A stretch of DNA of 64,000 nt from positions 34,890-98,889 of the forward strand of contig NZ_BNAH01000015.1 of NCBI RefSeq assembly GCF_014653195.1, given 5' to 3'. This stretch comes from Thalassotalea profundi (lineage in GTDB: Bacteria; Pseudomonadota; Gammaproteobacteria; Enterobacterales; Alteromonadaceae). A program made the translations under genes and the position numbers. Positions 41,132 through 50,805 of the stretch are shown piece after piece. The notes under the pieces are model-generated. The model searched no databases, had not been told where the DNA came from, and saw only the letters and a program-made list of their open reading frames with translations. Numbering within the stretch: position 1 is the first letter of the stretch; every line of letters begins with the position of its first letter.

Positions 41132-43329
41132 TGTCACATATTGTTCACTATACCTTAGTTGGTTTTGCCAACTCGGGCAAAAGCACCTTATTTAATCAAT
41201 TAGCTAATACAAAACAAACCACAGGAAACTGGGCTGGTGTTACTGTTTCTGCTAAGCAACAGCAAGTGATGTTTAATCAGCAAGCTACTTTGTTTTCAGA
41301 TCTACCAGGTATTCCTTCACTATCTAAGCGTCAGCACCAAGGACAAGACCTTTCTATTAGTCATAAATTCATAGAAGATCAGTCAATTGATTGCTTAATA
41401 AATGTAGTGGATGCAACTCAATTACAGCGTCAGTTATATTTAACCACACAATTATTAGAGCTAGGTTTACCTATGCTCGTGGTGTTATCCAAAACAGATC
41501 GTAAAGAAGCACAAGAGGTTGATTGTGAAAAACTCTCTGAATTGTTGGGTTGCCCAGTCATTAAAGCCGATGCTCGTACAAAGTTAGCACGCCAACAAGT
41601 TTCAGATGCTTTACTCACTTTGCCTAATGCGACTAAACGCCCTGAAAATATCGTAATTCCAGAGTTTATACAAAGCGAAATAAATAAGGCTGAACATAGT
41701 TTATTAGCGTATGAAACATCATTAAACACACAAGAATGTGCCTGTAAGTCAGACAGCGAAGCAGCAATGCAAATAATGCAGGCTAGATATAACTTTATTG
41801 ATCAAACAGTAGCTAAAGTTATTACAACTGAGAAAAAACACCTTTCATTAACTGATAGAATTGATAACTTTATATTACATCCGATGGCGGGCGTGCCTAT
41901 ATTTTTGTTGATGATGTATTTACTCTTTATGTTTGCTATTAATGTAGGTAGTGCATTTATCGACTTTTTCGATATTTTAGCTGGCGCTATTTTTGTTGAA
42001 TATCCGCTACAGTTTTTAGCTCAATTTGAATTACCTGCTTGGCTCTTAACGATTATTGAAGGTATTGGTAGTGGCATCCAAACCGTTGCTACGTTTATTC
42101 CTGTGATAATGTGTTTATTTATTGGATTGTCACTGCTTGAAACAAGCGGTTATCTTGCCAGAGCTGCCTTTGTTGTTGAAAGCGTTATGCAAAAAATTGG
42201 CTTGCCGGGTAAAGCATTTGTACCGTTAATTGTTGGTTTTGGTTGTACAGTCCCAGCTGTTATGTCTGCGCGAGTTTTAGATAACGAACGTGAACGCATA
42301 ACAACAATTATGATGTCGCCCTTTATGTCTTGTGGGGCAAGGTTACCTGTTTATGCGTTATTTGCTGCCGCTTTTTTTCCTGATTCAGGGCAAAATTTAG
42401 TCTTCTTACTATATCTAATTGGTATTGCCGCTGCTTTATTTACCGGATTTTTACTGAAAGCGACCGTATTGTCAGGTAAAACATCTACTAATTTTATGGA
42501 ATTACCGTTATACGAGATGCCTAAAATTTCTGCTTTAACGAAACGAGTAGCAAATCGAACCAAGTCGTTTATTTTCGGAGCAGGAAAAACCATTGTTATC
42601 GTTGTTTGTTTTCTTAACTTTTTTAACTCATTAGGCACCGATGGTACTTTTGGTCATCATGAGCAGAATAATTCAATATTAAGTAAAACTGCACAGTTTG
42701 TAACACCCGCTCTTGCACCTATCGGTGTGCAAGAAGAAAACTGGCAAGCAAGTGTTGGTATTATTACAGGAATCTTTGCTAAAGAAGCCTTAGTGGCAAC
42801 GTTTAATAATTTATACTCTTCGGCTTCAGACGAGGAGGAAGGTGAATTGAATTTTGCGGATAAATGGCAAGAAGCAACCGATTCAATTAAAGAAAACTTG
42901 CTGGGGATTGCCCCTGATGATCCTTTAGGGGTTGATGTTGGTAATGTGACTGATTTAAATGCCGCAGCTGAAGAGCAAGAAGTTACAGTAACCACCTACC
43001 ATGCTATGCAAAATGCTTTTACCGGCCAAATAGGCGCCTTTAGTTATTTATTGTTTATTTTACTTTATACTCCTTGTGCAGCAGCAATGGGGGCGATAAA
43101 AAATGAGGTGGGCAATAGATGGGCATCATTTGCGGCACTGTGGAGTTTTACATTAGCTTACTTAGTTGCCACTTTGGTGTATCAAATTGCCATGCTAACA
43201 GAACAAACCTTGTATGCAACTTCCAGCATTACCTTGGTGATATTAACTTTCTTTGGCATTTATTTATGGCTTAAACGTAGAGGCAAGGCGGTATTAACTA
43301 TTCCTATTTCGGTAAGTTATGGTAAGTAA
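41131..43329 (+). CDS. feoB: Ferrous iron transporter FeoB
   Basis: 732 residues: an N-terminal G domain with G1 GFANSGKST (about 11-19) and G3 DLPG (57-60), a linker, then a membrane domain with two Gate motifs (VGFGCTVPAVMSARVLDNER and the FGAGKTIVIVV / FAKEALVATF region) and about eight to ten helices. The G4 motif reads SKTD (120-123), with Ser in place of the usual Asn. Together with feoA it forms a Fur-controlled operon for Fe(II) import across the inner membrane. An inverted repeat follows at 43398-43431. Confidence 0.95.
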   Translation: MSHIVHYTLVGFANSGKSTLFNQLANTKQTTGNWAGVTVSAKQQQVMFNQQATLFSDLPGIPSLSKRQHQGQDLSISHKFIEDQSIDCLINVVDATQLQRQLYLTTQLLELGLPMLVVLSKTDRKEAQEVDCEKLSELLGCPVIKADARTKLARQQVSDALLTLPNATKRPENIVIPEFIQSEINKAEHSLLAYETSLNTQECACKSDSEAAMQIMQARYNFIDQTVAKVITTEKKHLSLTDRIDNFILHPMAGVPIFLLMMYLLFMFAINVGSAFIDFFDILAGAIFVEYPLQFLAQFELPAWLLTIIEGIGSGIQTVATFIPVIMCLFIGLSLLETSGYLARAAFVVESVMQKIGLPGKAFVPLIVGFGCTVPAVMSARVLDNERERITTIMMSPFMSCGARLPVYALFAAAFFPDSGQNLVFLLYLIGIAAALFTGFLLKATVLSGKTSTNFMELPLYEMPKISALTKRVANRTKSFIFGAGKTIVIVVCFLNFFNSLGTDGTFGHHEQNNSILSKTAQFVTPALAPIGVQEENWQASVGIITGIFAKEALVATFNNLYSSASDEEEGELNFADKWQEATDSIKENLLGIAPDDPLGVDVGNVTDLNAAAEEQEVTVTTYHAMQNAFTGQIGAFSYLLFILLYTPCAAAMGAIKNEVGNRWASFAALWSFTLAYLVATLVYQIAMLTEQTLYATSSITLVILTFFGIYLWLKRRGKAVLTIPISVSYGK

Positions 43330-43397
43330 GTTATTATTTTGACTTTTTTGCAAAATTTTCTAGCATAATTTATACACCATCAACATATACTCTCCTT

Positions 43398-43431
43398 AAG
43401 ATAAAATGACTTGCATAGATCATTTTATCTT
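43398..43431 (+). terminator. Stem-loop after feoB
   Basis: Twelve-bp perfect stem AAGATAAAATGA/TCATTTTATCTT (43398-43409 and 43420-43431) with a 10-base loop. It lacks a clear T-run; a terminator or 3' stabiliser. Confidence 0.5.
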
Positions 43432-43584
43432 ATCTTAAAGTGTGCATTAATATTAAAGACGCTTTTATCATCAAATAATAATTGATATTAATATTTAACC
43501 AGAGATAAAAAATTAGTTGTTCTTTAATAACTGGTCTTAAATATGCATGTAAATAATTAGGGATAGAAAAACAAGGTTATTTAA

Positions 43585-44193
43585 ATGAACTTTTTTTATG
43601 TTTTACTCTTGATTGTTAGCATTAGTTTATCTGCGTGCCAAATTATTGACTCGGTTCCAAAGAGTGAAACACCTGTGGTTAAAACTGAAGATATAACGCA
43701 AAATGTCAATGAGTTTAATAATAAATTATCTTCTTTAGTTAAACAATTGCTTAAAAGTGAACTCTATGATCATAAGAAAAAAGCAACGTTAATGACAACA
43801 TTTGTAAGGGCCGACACTTTAACGTATAAAAAAACGGATCATCCGCTGCAGTATTTAGGGCATTATTTGTCTGATGGAATAAAAACTGAATTGGTACATA
43901 GAGAGTCAAAGGTTATAGAGCATAAATCGTCGTCTGCTGTTTCAATTTCAAAAGATGCCTCTTATTTTTTATCACGAAACATTGACGAATTGAAAGGGAT
44001 CGATGGTGCTGAGTATATTATTGCTGGTACTTTTGTCGAAATGGAAAATGGTGCAATGGTTAATGTTGAGGTAATTGAAATTAGTACCAGCGAAGTAGTA
44101 AGTGCTGCTCGGGAGTTTTTTCCCAATACATTATTTTGGCCCGCAAAGAGTGTAGTATCTAGAAATGGTATGCTATATCGCGAGGATAAGTGA
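43585..44193 (+). CDS. FlgO-domain lipoprotein, first of three
   Basis: 202 residues; signal peptide with lipobox SLSAC (lipidated C18). The mature part follows the FlgO (PF17680-type) outline: a polar linker, a helix (FNNKLSSLVKQLLKSELYD), a strand with T-F (ATLMTTFVRADTL), LGHYLSDGIKTELVH, a variable strand, then GAEYIIAGTFVEMENGAMVN and a final VEVIEISTSEVVSAA strand. FlgO proteins are outer-membrane lipoproteins linked to flagella in Vibrio, but no flagellar gene is present here. The next gene begins 7 bases after its stop. Confidence 0.7.
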   Translation: MNFFYVLLLIVSISLSACQIIDSVPKSETPVVKTEDITQNVNEFNNKLSSLVKQLLKSELYDHKKKATLMTTFVRADTLTYKKTDHPLQYLGHYLSDGIKTELVHRESKVIEHKSSSAVSISKDASYFLSRNIDELKGIDGAEYIIAGTFVEMENGAMVNVEVIEISTSEVVSAAREFFPNTLFWPAKSVVSRNGMLYREDK

Positions 44194-44200
44194 GTATATT

Positions 44201-44851
44201 ATGAAATACTGTTTTATGGTCTTAATTTTATTAAATATGGGTTGTAGTGAATCGCCGTACACAGCGACTACCGATCAAGTAAAAACAAACAATGCATTAC
44301 AGATTAATGAAAAGGGTTTGTTGCATGAAATGAGTTATTACGATGCCCCTTTAATAAAAAATGTTAATAATTATGCAAAATGGTTAGCACAAGACCTATT
44401 TTCCAATTTAGACTTCCCAGATAATAATGCTGTATTTGTTGTTGCAGACTTTGCTCTGTTAGACTCTAGCTTAGATAAAACTAACCATTTTGGCCGACAG
44501 CTAACGGAAGCGCTCATGCATGAAGTCAATAGAACAGGTTTTTCAGTAATTGATGTTAAAGCAACAGGGTTTATTCGTGTAAATGAAAATGGCGATGTAT
44601 TTTTTCATTCAGAAGACTACCAAGAGCTTTCAGATAAAGCACCTGCTACTAATATATTGACAGGAACTCTGACAAAACATAAAGGTGGGTACTTAGTCAA
44701 TGCAAGAGTGATTTCTGTTGAATCGAATGCATTACTAACATCAGCACAAGCATTTATACCATATGAAGTAGTTGATGCTGTGCTATTGGAGAATAATGAA
44801 TCAGAAACAGCATCGCCTAATATTCAATTAAAAGCTTATAGCGAAAAATAA
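44201..44851 (+). CDS. FlgO-domain lipoprotein, second of three
   Basis: With the ATG at 44201 the protein has 216 residues and starts MKYCFMVLILLNMGC (lipidated C15); the in-frame codon at 44165 would lie inside the previous gene. The domain shares YAKWLAQDLFSNL, a VVADFALLDSSLDKTNHFGR stretch, LTEALMHEV and TNILTGTLTKHKGGYLVNAR with its neighbours, so the three genes are diverged tandem paralogues. It carries a longer N-terminal linker and a C-terminal extension. Its partner and role are unknown. Confidence 0.7.
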   Translation: MKYCFMVLILLNMGCSESPYTATTDQVKTNNALQINEKGLLHEMSYYDAPLIKNVNNYAKWLAQDLFSNLDFPDNNAVFVVADFALLDSSLDKTNHFGRQLTEALMHEVNRTGFSVIDVKATGFIRVNENGDVFFHSEDYQELSDKAPATNILTGTLTKHKGGYLVNARVISVESNALLTSAQAFIPYEVVDAVLLENNESETASPNIQLKAYSEK

Positions 44852-44869
44852 CATTTGTGAGTGATACCT

Positions 44870-45442
44870 ATGAAAAAAATAACTTTAGTGTGCGTTATTC
44901 TTATTGCCACAACAATGTTCGCGTGTTCAAATATTAATGTCAGTTCTGAAGTGAACTTGCCATCTCAACCACTTCAAAATAAACAAGAAATATTGCAAGT
45001 TCCAACTGCTTTTCACAGCCATATTAGAGTATCTGATTACGCCGAAAGACTTGCTACCGATTTAGTTAAGGGATTAGCTAATTATCAAATAAACTCACCG
45101 ATAGCCATAATTTCTTTTGTTGAATATGATGACACGTTACGAAAAACCAATACATTAGGGCGAATGTTAAGTGAAAGTTTAATAACAGAAATGGGGGCTT
45201 TTCATTTACCTATCATTGATTTGCATTTACTTTATGGTTTTTATTCAGATGACAAAGATGAATTTGTTTTTAGCCGTGATCCAAATGAATTTTATCATGA
45301 TGATGAGTTGAATTATGTACTCTCTGGTGTGATGATACAAAGTGAAAGAGGCATTATAGTTAACGCTCGTATTATGGAGTTCTCAAGTCAACGTGTACTT
45401 TCTACTGCTAGTGTATTAATACCTCCTTATGTTTCTAATTAA
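44870..45442 (+). CDS. FlgO-domain lipoprotein, third of three
   Basis: 190 residues from the ATG at 44870, with lipobox TTMFAC (C19). It shares YAERLATDLVKGLANYQ, the FVEYDDTLRKTNTLGRMLSE and LSGVMIQSERGIIVNAR stretches with the two genes before it. It is closest to the second copy in the DTLRKTN/SSLDKTN segment. It ends the cluster; a small TATCTCA/TGAGATA hairpin (45499-45516) separates it from the convergent sulfotransferase gene. Confidence 0.7.
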   Translation: MKKITLVCVILIATTMFACSNINVSSEVNLPSQPLQNKQEILQVPTAFHSHIRVSDYAERLATDLVKGLANYQINSPIAIISFVEYDDTLRKTNTLGRMLSESLITEMGAFHLPIIDLHLLYGFYSDDKDEFVFSRDPNEFYHDDELNYVLSGVMIQSERGIIVNARIMEFSSQRVLSTASVLIPPYVSN

Positions 45443-45498
45443 TTATTTAGATTTGAACGTACATTTTTAATGAGTAATTGATTGTTTATAAAATTAAA

Positions 45499-45516
45499 TA
45501 TCTCAATTATGAGATA
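45499..45516. terminator. Small hairpin between convergent genes
   Basis: TATCTCA-ATTA-TGAGATA, seven-base arms, midway between the FlgO cluster and the sulfotransferase gene. Weak, with no T-run. Confidence 0.35.
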
Positions 45517-45525
45517 AGAGTTTGA

Positions 45526-47238
45526 TTATGAATAATCATACTTATCAATATATTTTTGCACTACAGGTAGATATTGATTAATCAAGTTGTCATAACCACG
45601 CCATTTTTCCTTTGAGGTTTCATATAGTGGTTGATTAACCTGAAAGCGTGATGGTGTTTTTATTATTGCTTTTTCAGCACGTTTGTAAAATGTTGTATAT
45701 TCATCGCTAAAATTAATGTTTAAATATTTTGATAATCGATTTATTTCATTTGGCAAATCACTGACTAAATCTTCATATTTAACAAAGTGAACATCAGGTT
45801 GGTAATATTCAAGATACTTTCCAAACAAATCAAATACTTTTTTATAACGTCTCACACAATCATCAAAGCTGATTAAATGAAACATTTCTTTATTGATTAG
45901 GTAATTCTGTTGAAAATTACTTAAACAAGTGGCCATAGGATGTCTCAGGGAAAAAATGAATTTTGCTTTTGGAAATAATGTTAATAATAGTGGTAAATGA
46001 ATCATATTGAGTGGAAGTTTGTCGACCAAAATTGTGCTTCTATCAATAGCATCACCAAAGCCTGCGGTTTTTATAAAGTTGAAATATTCATCGTGTAAAA
46101 CTTTTAGCTCTGCATTAGTTAAGCTGAATAAATTTTTTGGGTATGTTTTGTTTAACAAATTATCAAAAGCTTTTATTACTACTTCTACAGTGGGAAGCTC
46201 ACTTAAAGTGACTATATTCTGTTGAGTATCCAATATAGTATCTAGTAATGTTGTCCCTGAACGTGGGAAGCCAATCATAAATATATGTTCGGCAACTACA
46301 CAATCATGCAAAAACACAGGTAATTCTTTAAGTTTAGTTTTGTTATAATCATCTACATAGTCGTTACTGGTCCAAGCAATAAATTCATTTTTTGTACAGT
46401 TAGCCATTTCGGTGAAGTTATCGTAGGCATCCTGATATTTCGCTAACTTATCAAATGCATTGCCTCTGATGTGAAAATAATCGGCTTTCTTGTCCCATTC
46501 AGCACAAGCATTAATGAGCTCAATAGGTATCAACTCTAGGACTCGTTTATATTCTTTATTATTTAATGCTAGCTGTGCCTGATACTTGTTTATCCAAGGC
46601 GTGCTTCCTAAAGTATTGTACGCACGTGACAACAGATTTTTTGCTTCATCTACTTTATATAAATTTAGTAATAAATTAATGGCATAAGAAATGTAATATT
46701 CATTGATTTGAGTTAAATCGATGGTGAGATCTTGTATTTCCTTAATGGCTTTATCGGTATTGTTTTGTTTGATAAAAGCTTCAATGAGTTGGTACTTAAC
46801 TACGGCAAAAAATTCTTTCCAAGCTAACATTTTTGTGGCTAGTTTTTCCAGTTTTTGATAATGGTAATTCCTTCGATATAACTCACAAAGTAATAATAGT
46901 GCTTGCCCATTTTCCACAGTGCTATCAATATTTTGACAATACTCTAAGTGTTTAATTGCTTCTTCGTTATTACCAAGTTTGTTATGTGTTATGGCAATAT
47001 TATAATGAGCCGATTTCTTCTGTTTTTCAGTTTGAGCAAGTACAAGTGAAGCGTTAAATATAAGTAAAGCAGGCTGAAATTTAGATAATTTTATGCTAGC
47101 TAACCCCTCTAGTTCTGCACTTTGATAGCTTCTGTTAGATGGTTTAGCATTTATTTTTTTGATCGTTGAAAGGGCTAATGTATATTTGTTGTCATTAAAT
47201 GCTATCAATGCTTTATTAGTTAATTTATCGATGTCCAT
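45526..47238 (-). CDS. TPR-repeat sulfotransferase
   Basis: 570 residues. The first 300 are tetratricopeptide-like helical repeats (for example KKSAHYNIAITHNKLGNNEE); the C-terminal 260 form a PAPS-dependent sulfotransferase domain with the 5'-phosphosulfate loop IGFPRSGTTLLDTIL (about residues 319-333) and the 3'-phosphate motif FSLRHPMATCLSNF (about 426). This TPR plus Sulfotransfer_3 architecture is related to tyrosylprotein sulfotransferases and to bacterial enzymes of unknown acceptor. It lies 57 bases after the usher-like gene, in the same direction, so it probably belongs to the same operon. No signal peptide is seen. Confidence 0.88.
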   Translation of the reverse strand: MDIDKLTNKALIAFNDNKYTLALSTIKKINAKPSNRSYQSAELEGLASIKLSKFQPALLIFNASLVLAQTEKQKKSAHYNIAITHNKLGNNEEAIKHLEYCQNIDSTVENGQALLLLCELYRRNYHYQKLEKLATKMLAWKEFFAVVKYQLIEAFIKQNNTDKAIKEIQDLTIDLTQINEYYISYAINLLLNLYKVDEAKNLLSRAYNTLGSTPWINKYQAQLALNNKEYKRVLELIPIELINACAEWDKKADYFHIRGNAFDKLAKYQDAYDNFTEMANCTKNEFIAWTSNDYVDDYNKTKLKELPVFLHDCVVAEHIFMIGFPRSGTTLLDTILDTQQNIVTLSELPTVEVVIKAFDNLLNKTYPKNLFSLTNAELKVLHDEYFNFIKTAGFGDAIDRSTILVDKLPLNMIHLPLLLTLFPKAKFIFSLRHPMATCLSNFQQNYLINKEMFHLISFDDCVRRYKKVFDLFGKYLEYYQPDVHFVKYEDLVSDLPNEINRLSKYLNINFSDEYTTFYKRAEKAIIKTPSRFQVNQPLYETSKEKWRGYDNLINQYLPVVQKYIDKYDYS

Positions 47239-47295
47239 AATGTAAGTTTTCTTTTACACGCTATTTAATCTTGTAAGATTAACACGCCCTAGTAT

Positions 47296-50200
47296 TTATT
47301 GGGATAAAGTAACAAACTCGAGCATACAAGTTTTGTTACTCCTTTTTATTCTATCGCAAGTAGATGCTATTTCATTATTTGCTTGTAGCCGTAAGGTATA
47401 TAAATTTGAAACTTTATCTTTTTCTATTTTACTTAATGGAATGATAGGTACTAATGCTTTTAATTGAGGAAATGTTTTTCTTAGCATTAGCCAAGATAGT
47501 TTTAGTGATCTAATTGAACTATATTTCCCTAAATTGATTACTTGCAGCGCATTATGAGCATTGTTATTTGCGGTAGCAACAGTGATGTTAGTTGTTAAAG
47601 TAATGTCTTCACCTCTAATGATACTCCCATCACCTCTAATGGTTAATATATGCTCTGAAGATTGATGTAACTGATGCTCTGCTAAATATGAAGAACTCAC
47701 ACGTAATATAAAGGTTCCTGGTTTTACTCCTGAAATGAGGTAGAATCCATCGTATTCAGCTGTGGTCGTTTGTACAACATTACCAGAGTCATCAACTAGT
47801 TCTAACGGAATATATTTACCAGCCGTGATGTTGCTGTTTTTATCAATATAAACATTACCATCAATCTCACCCGAAGTGATAATAGGAATGTCAAACACCT
47901 CAATTAAGCCTGGTCTAGGCGTAAATGAAAATCCTTCAGTCACGGGTAACCAAAATGGATCTTCTAAGCTGTCAATATCTAGTTCAATATCAGTCACTCT
48001 ATTTTTTGGTAAACCAGTTAAAAATGCTACCCCACTTGTATCAGAATAAGCTTGGCGCTTTACGTTTACACCAACAATTTTAGCCCCTTCTATTAATGGC
48101 TCATTCTCCTGGAAAATTCCGTCATTGTTAATATCTTCAAAGATACGAGCCGATATACCTCCGCCTTGCGCTATTCTGTTGCGACTCAATTTAAAGCTAT
48201 TACTATTAGGATCTTGTCCGAGGCTAAATCGCATATTAACTGAGGCTAGATAATTGCCGTCATCACCATAAGAAAAGTTTGAACCTATGCTAAAATCGTC
48301 AGTATCCCAATTTAGTGCTAACGTAGCTCGAGTAATTTTTTCATTAATGCTTAAGCCTACTTCACTAATTAAATTATCGCTAATCGGCCATAATAAACTA
48401 CCTGATAAATTAGTGTATTTTAATTCTGGCTCAATGGCGTAATCTAGTCTAGCTCTAAGTCTATATTTTGAAAAACTTTTAGTGATTTGTGTGTTACCGT
48501 TGAATGAAGTGCTTGAGTCTTGCTTTTCTGCAAAAGGAGTGAATTCATTATAAAATAGTGCATTAGATATGTTGTAACCGTTTATGTTTGTCCCTAAATA
48601 AAAATTAAAGATATCGCTTGTGCCATAAATATAACCATTGCTACGGCTAGCACTGAGTGAATAGTTTAGCCTTTTATCAGCAATTTCTAATAGTGGGCCT
48701 GATAACCTTATGCTATCAACGCTTTTAGGAAGTTGGTTGGCATCCGATTCAATTTTAAAATCTTCACTGAAGCTTTTGTGTACTATATCTATCGACTGTG
48801 AACCGAGTTTAGTAGCTACGTTGACTTCATAAGCACTGCCCCCGGCTGAATCATAGATATACCCAAAGTTAAACTTAGAATCTAAAGCGAAAACATTAAA
48901 ACCAAGAGGTACAATGGTGTGTTGAGTGCCATCACGAAATTTGAAGCTTGAAAAGCCTGTTTGTAACGAAACCATTGAGTTAATACCTTGCTCAAATTCA
49001 GCCGCTATTCTTAAACCATCCTCGCTAGGTGTATCATTACTTTTATCAAATAACTGTGCTGATTGCTTTGTGACAGAAAAATCAAATAAAAAATTATTTT
49101 CTAATACGCTATTGGTGTTAACTGGCACACTTTCAATTCGTTCTTGAACTTGTCCTTGAGGCCCATAAAAAATCATTTTGAAAATATTGTCACCAAAAAA
49201 TAAATTCAAATCGTTGAAGTTATATTGGCCACTTTCATCAACAATAATGCGCTCTATTAAAACTTCATTATGGTAAAGTTCGATATCCCAGCCTGGGAAT
49301 ATAGTGCCGTCAAAATTTACAGTATTGAAGTTGCCATTATGACCAATCGGACGGTTTCCTATTCTAATCCCTGCTTCTTTTCCTGTACTTCGTAGAAAAG
49401 GGAGGTTGACCGTTGTAACATCACCAACACTCACTCTGGTCGCATGAAGTGGGCCAAGGAGGTCGTTTTTTGTTGATTCTCTTTGCAAAGTCAATGTGGC
49501 ATTACGTAATAAATCATCATTATCACCATTTATAAAGTATTGCCCAGTCATATAGGCAAGGTCCCCCATACCAAGTAGAGCATAACTACTTGTAGCTTTA
49601 TCATTATTGACGTTGGTAGAAACTTGCGCATCTATCAAAGGCATACCAAACGCACGATAAGGAATTTTACGCTCAGGTAACTTAGGTTTTAATTTGCTTC
49701 GTGTACTAAGTTTGCCTAATTTAGCATGACGCGCTAGTCGTTTCTGTAAAGGAAGCTTTTCATCAGGTTCAATAGTTAAGGTCAGATCGTTAAAATTAAA
49801 ACGGTACTTAAAGTCGAACCATTTGAATATTTGCGACGAATGAATATAAATATCATCAGCTTCAATTAGTACATTTGCTTGTGGGATACTAAAGCGTTTA
49901 TCGTTTATTAATACTTCCCCAGATTTGTTACTATTTTTGGGTATAGAAAAACTAAATCTCTGTTCTTCATTAATAAACCAACCATCAGCTTTAGCACTGT
50001 CAATATCAACATCGATAGGAAAATCTAATACAGAGAACAAACTATCTAAACCAATAAATGCGCCATCGCCTTGCTTAAGTGCAAAAATTGTATCAAGTAC
50101 AAGCTTTTCTATTTGAATTACAAGTAATAATTCTTCGCCATCAGGGATCAAGCTTGTAGGGCGAGTATTTGATTTAGGCACCTTCGGTTGGTTTGTGTCA

Positions 50201-50769
50201 ATAGAAGAAACTAAACTACCTTTGACGCGAAATTCTCTACTTGTGGCCGTGTCATTATTTGTGGCAGTATCATCCGAATTTAGCGTTGTTGTTTGGTTAG
50301 GCGCCACAAATTTATGGCCAAGGGTTGTTAAATATTGTTGTGCTAATATTCTTCGTTTAAATTTTTCTTCTGCATCTTTGCTGGTGCTGGCATTTTGTTT
50401 TTCAAATAAAGCACTTTTTTCTTGCAAGTAAAGACGATAATCAGGTGATTTATACCGGTGACCTAATTGGATTAGGTATTCGGCATTAATAATATCAAGC
50501 TGCGCAGTACTTAACGATGTCACCTTGGTTTGTGGTATTAGATCACGTTGAGTGATCAAAATAGATTGATTTTGCTTATCTTTGCTATTTTGTTCAGTAA
50601 TCGTTTTAGTAAACTGATGCCCTTGTGTGCCTTTTACCTCATTATCATTGTTATTCTCAGCTTGGACTTTACAGATGTAAAATAGTGGAGTTAAACAAAC
50701 TACCAAAATGAGTTTACTTAAAGTAATTTTTAATTTTTTAAATTCTTTATTTAAAATTAAATTATACAT
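47296..50769 (-). CDS. Large usher-like outer-membrane protein with C-terminal SdrD/CNA-B-like modules
   Basis: 1157 residues. A signal peptide precedes a Gln/Asn/Ser/Thr-rich segment (to about 210). A beta-rich periplasmic part (about 213-370, with FAIL-type strand pairs such as VLINDKRFSIPQANVLIEA) leads to a long beta-barrel (about 376-870), beginning FGMPLIDAQVSTNV and including the usher-like VSVGDVTTVNLPFLRS, PGWDIELYHNEVLI and SVPVNTNSVLENNFLFDFSV. After it come two SdrD/CNA-B-type beta domains (ARIFEDINNDGIFQENEPL at about 873; GNVYIDKNSN at about 966). The PapD-like chaperone gene lies 36 bases upstream. It is best read as a non-classical usher. Confidence 0.75.
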   Translation of the reverse strand: MYNLILNKEFKKLKITLSKLILVVCLTPLFYICKVQAENNNDNEVKGTQGHQFTKTITEQNSKDKQNQSILITQRDLIPQTKVTSLSTAQLDIINAEYLIQLGHRYKSPDYRLYLQEKSALFEKQNASTSKDAEEKFKRRILAQQYLTTLGHKFVAPNQTTTLNSDDTATNNDTATSREFRVKGSLVSSIDTNQPKVPKSNTRPTSLIPDGEELLLVIQIEKLVLDTIFALKQGDGAFIGLDSLFSVLDFPIDVDIDSAKADGWFINEEQRFSFSIPKNSNKSGEVLINDKRFSIPQANVLIEADDIYIHSSQIFKWFDFKYRFNFNDLTLTIEPDEKLPLQKRLARHAKLGKLSTRSKLKPKLPERKIPYRAFGMPLIDAQVSTNVNNDKATSSYALLGMGDLAYMTGQYFINGDNDDLLRNATLTLQRESTKNDLLGPLHATRVSVGDVTTVNLPFLRSTGKEAGIRIGNRPIGHNGNFNTVNFDGTIFPGWDIELYHNEVLIERIIVDESGQYNFNDLNLFFGDNIFKMIFYGPQGQVQERIESVPVNTNSVLENNFLFDFSVTKQSAQLFDKSNDTPSEDGLRIAAEFEQGINSMVSLQTGFSSFKFRDGTQHTIVPLGFNVFALDSKFNFGYIYDSAGGSAYEVNVATKLGSQSIDIVHKSFSEDFKIESDANQLPKSVDSIRLSGPLLEIADKRLNYSLSASRSNGYIYGTSDIFNFYLGTNINGYNISNALFYNEFTPFAEKQDSSTSFNGNTQITKSFSKYRLRARLDYAIEPELKYTNLSGSLLWPISDNLISEVGLSINEKITRATLALNWDTDDFSIGSNFSYGDDGNYLASVNMRFSLGQDPNSNSFKLSRNRIAQGGGISARIFEDINNDGIFQENEPLIEGAKIVGVNVKRQAYSDTSGVAFLTGLPKNRVTDIELDIDSLEDPFWLPVTEGFSFTPRPGLIEVFDIPIITSGEIDGNVYIDKNSNITAGKYIPLELVDDSGNVVQTTTAEYDGFYLISGVKPGTFILRVSSSYLAEHQLHQSSEHILTIRGDGSIIRGEDITLTTNITVATANNNAHNALQVINLGKYSSIRSLKLSWLMLRKTFPQLKALVPIIPLSKIEKDKVSNLYTLRLQANNEIASTCDRIKRSNKTCMLEFVTLSQ

Positions 50770-50805
50770 TTAGATAGTTAACTCACTGTTACTGATAGCA
50801 TCTAG

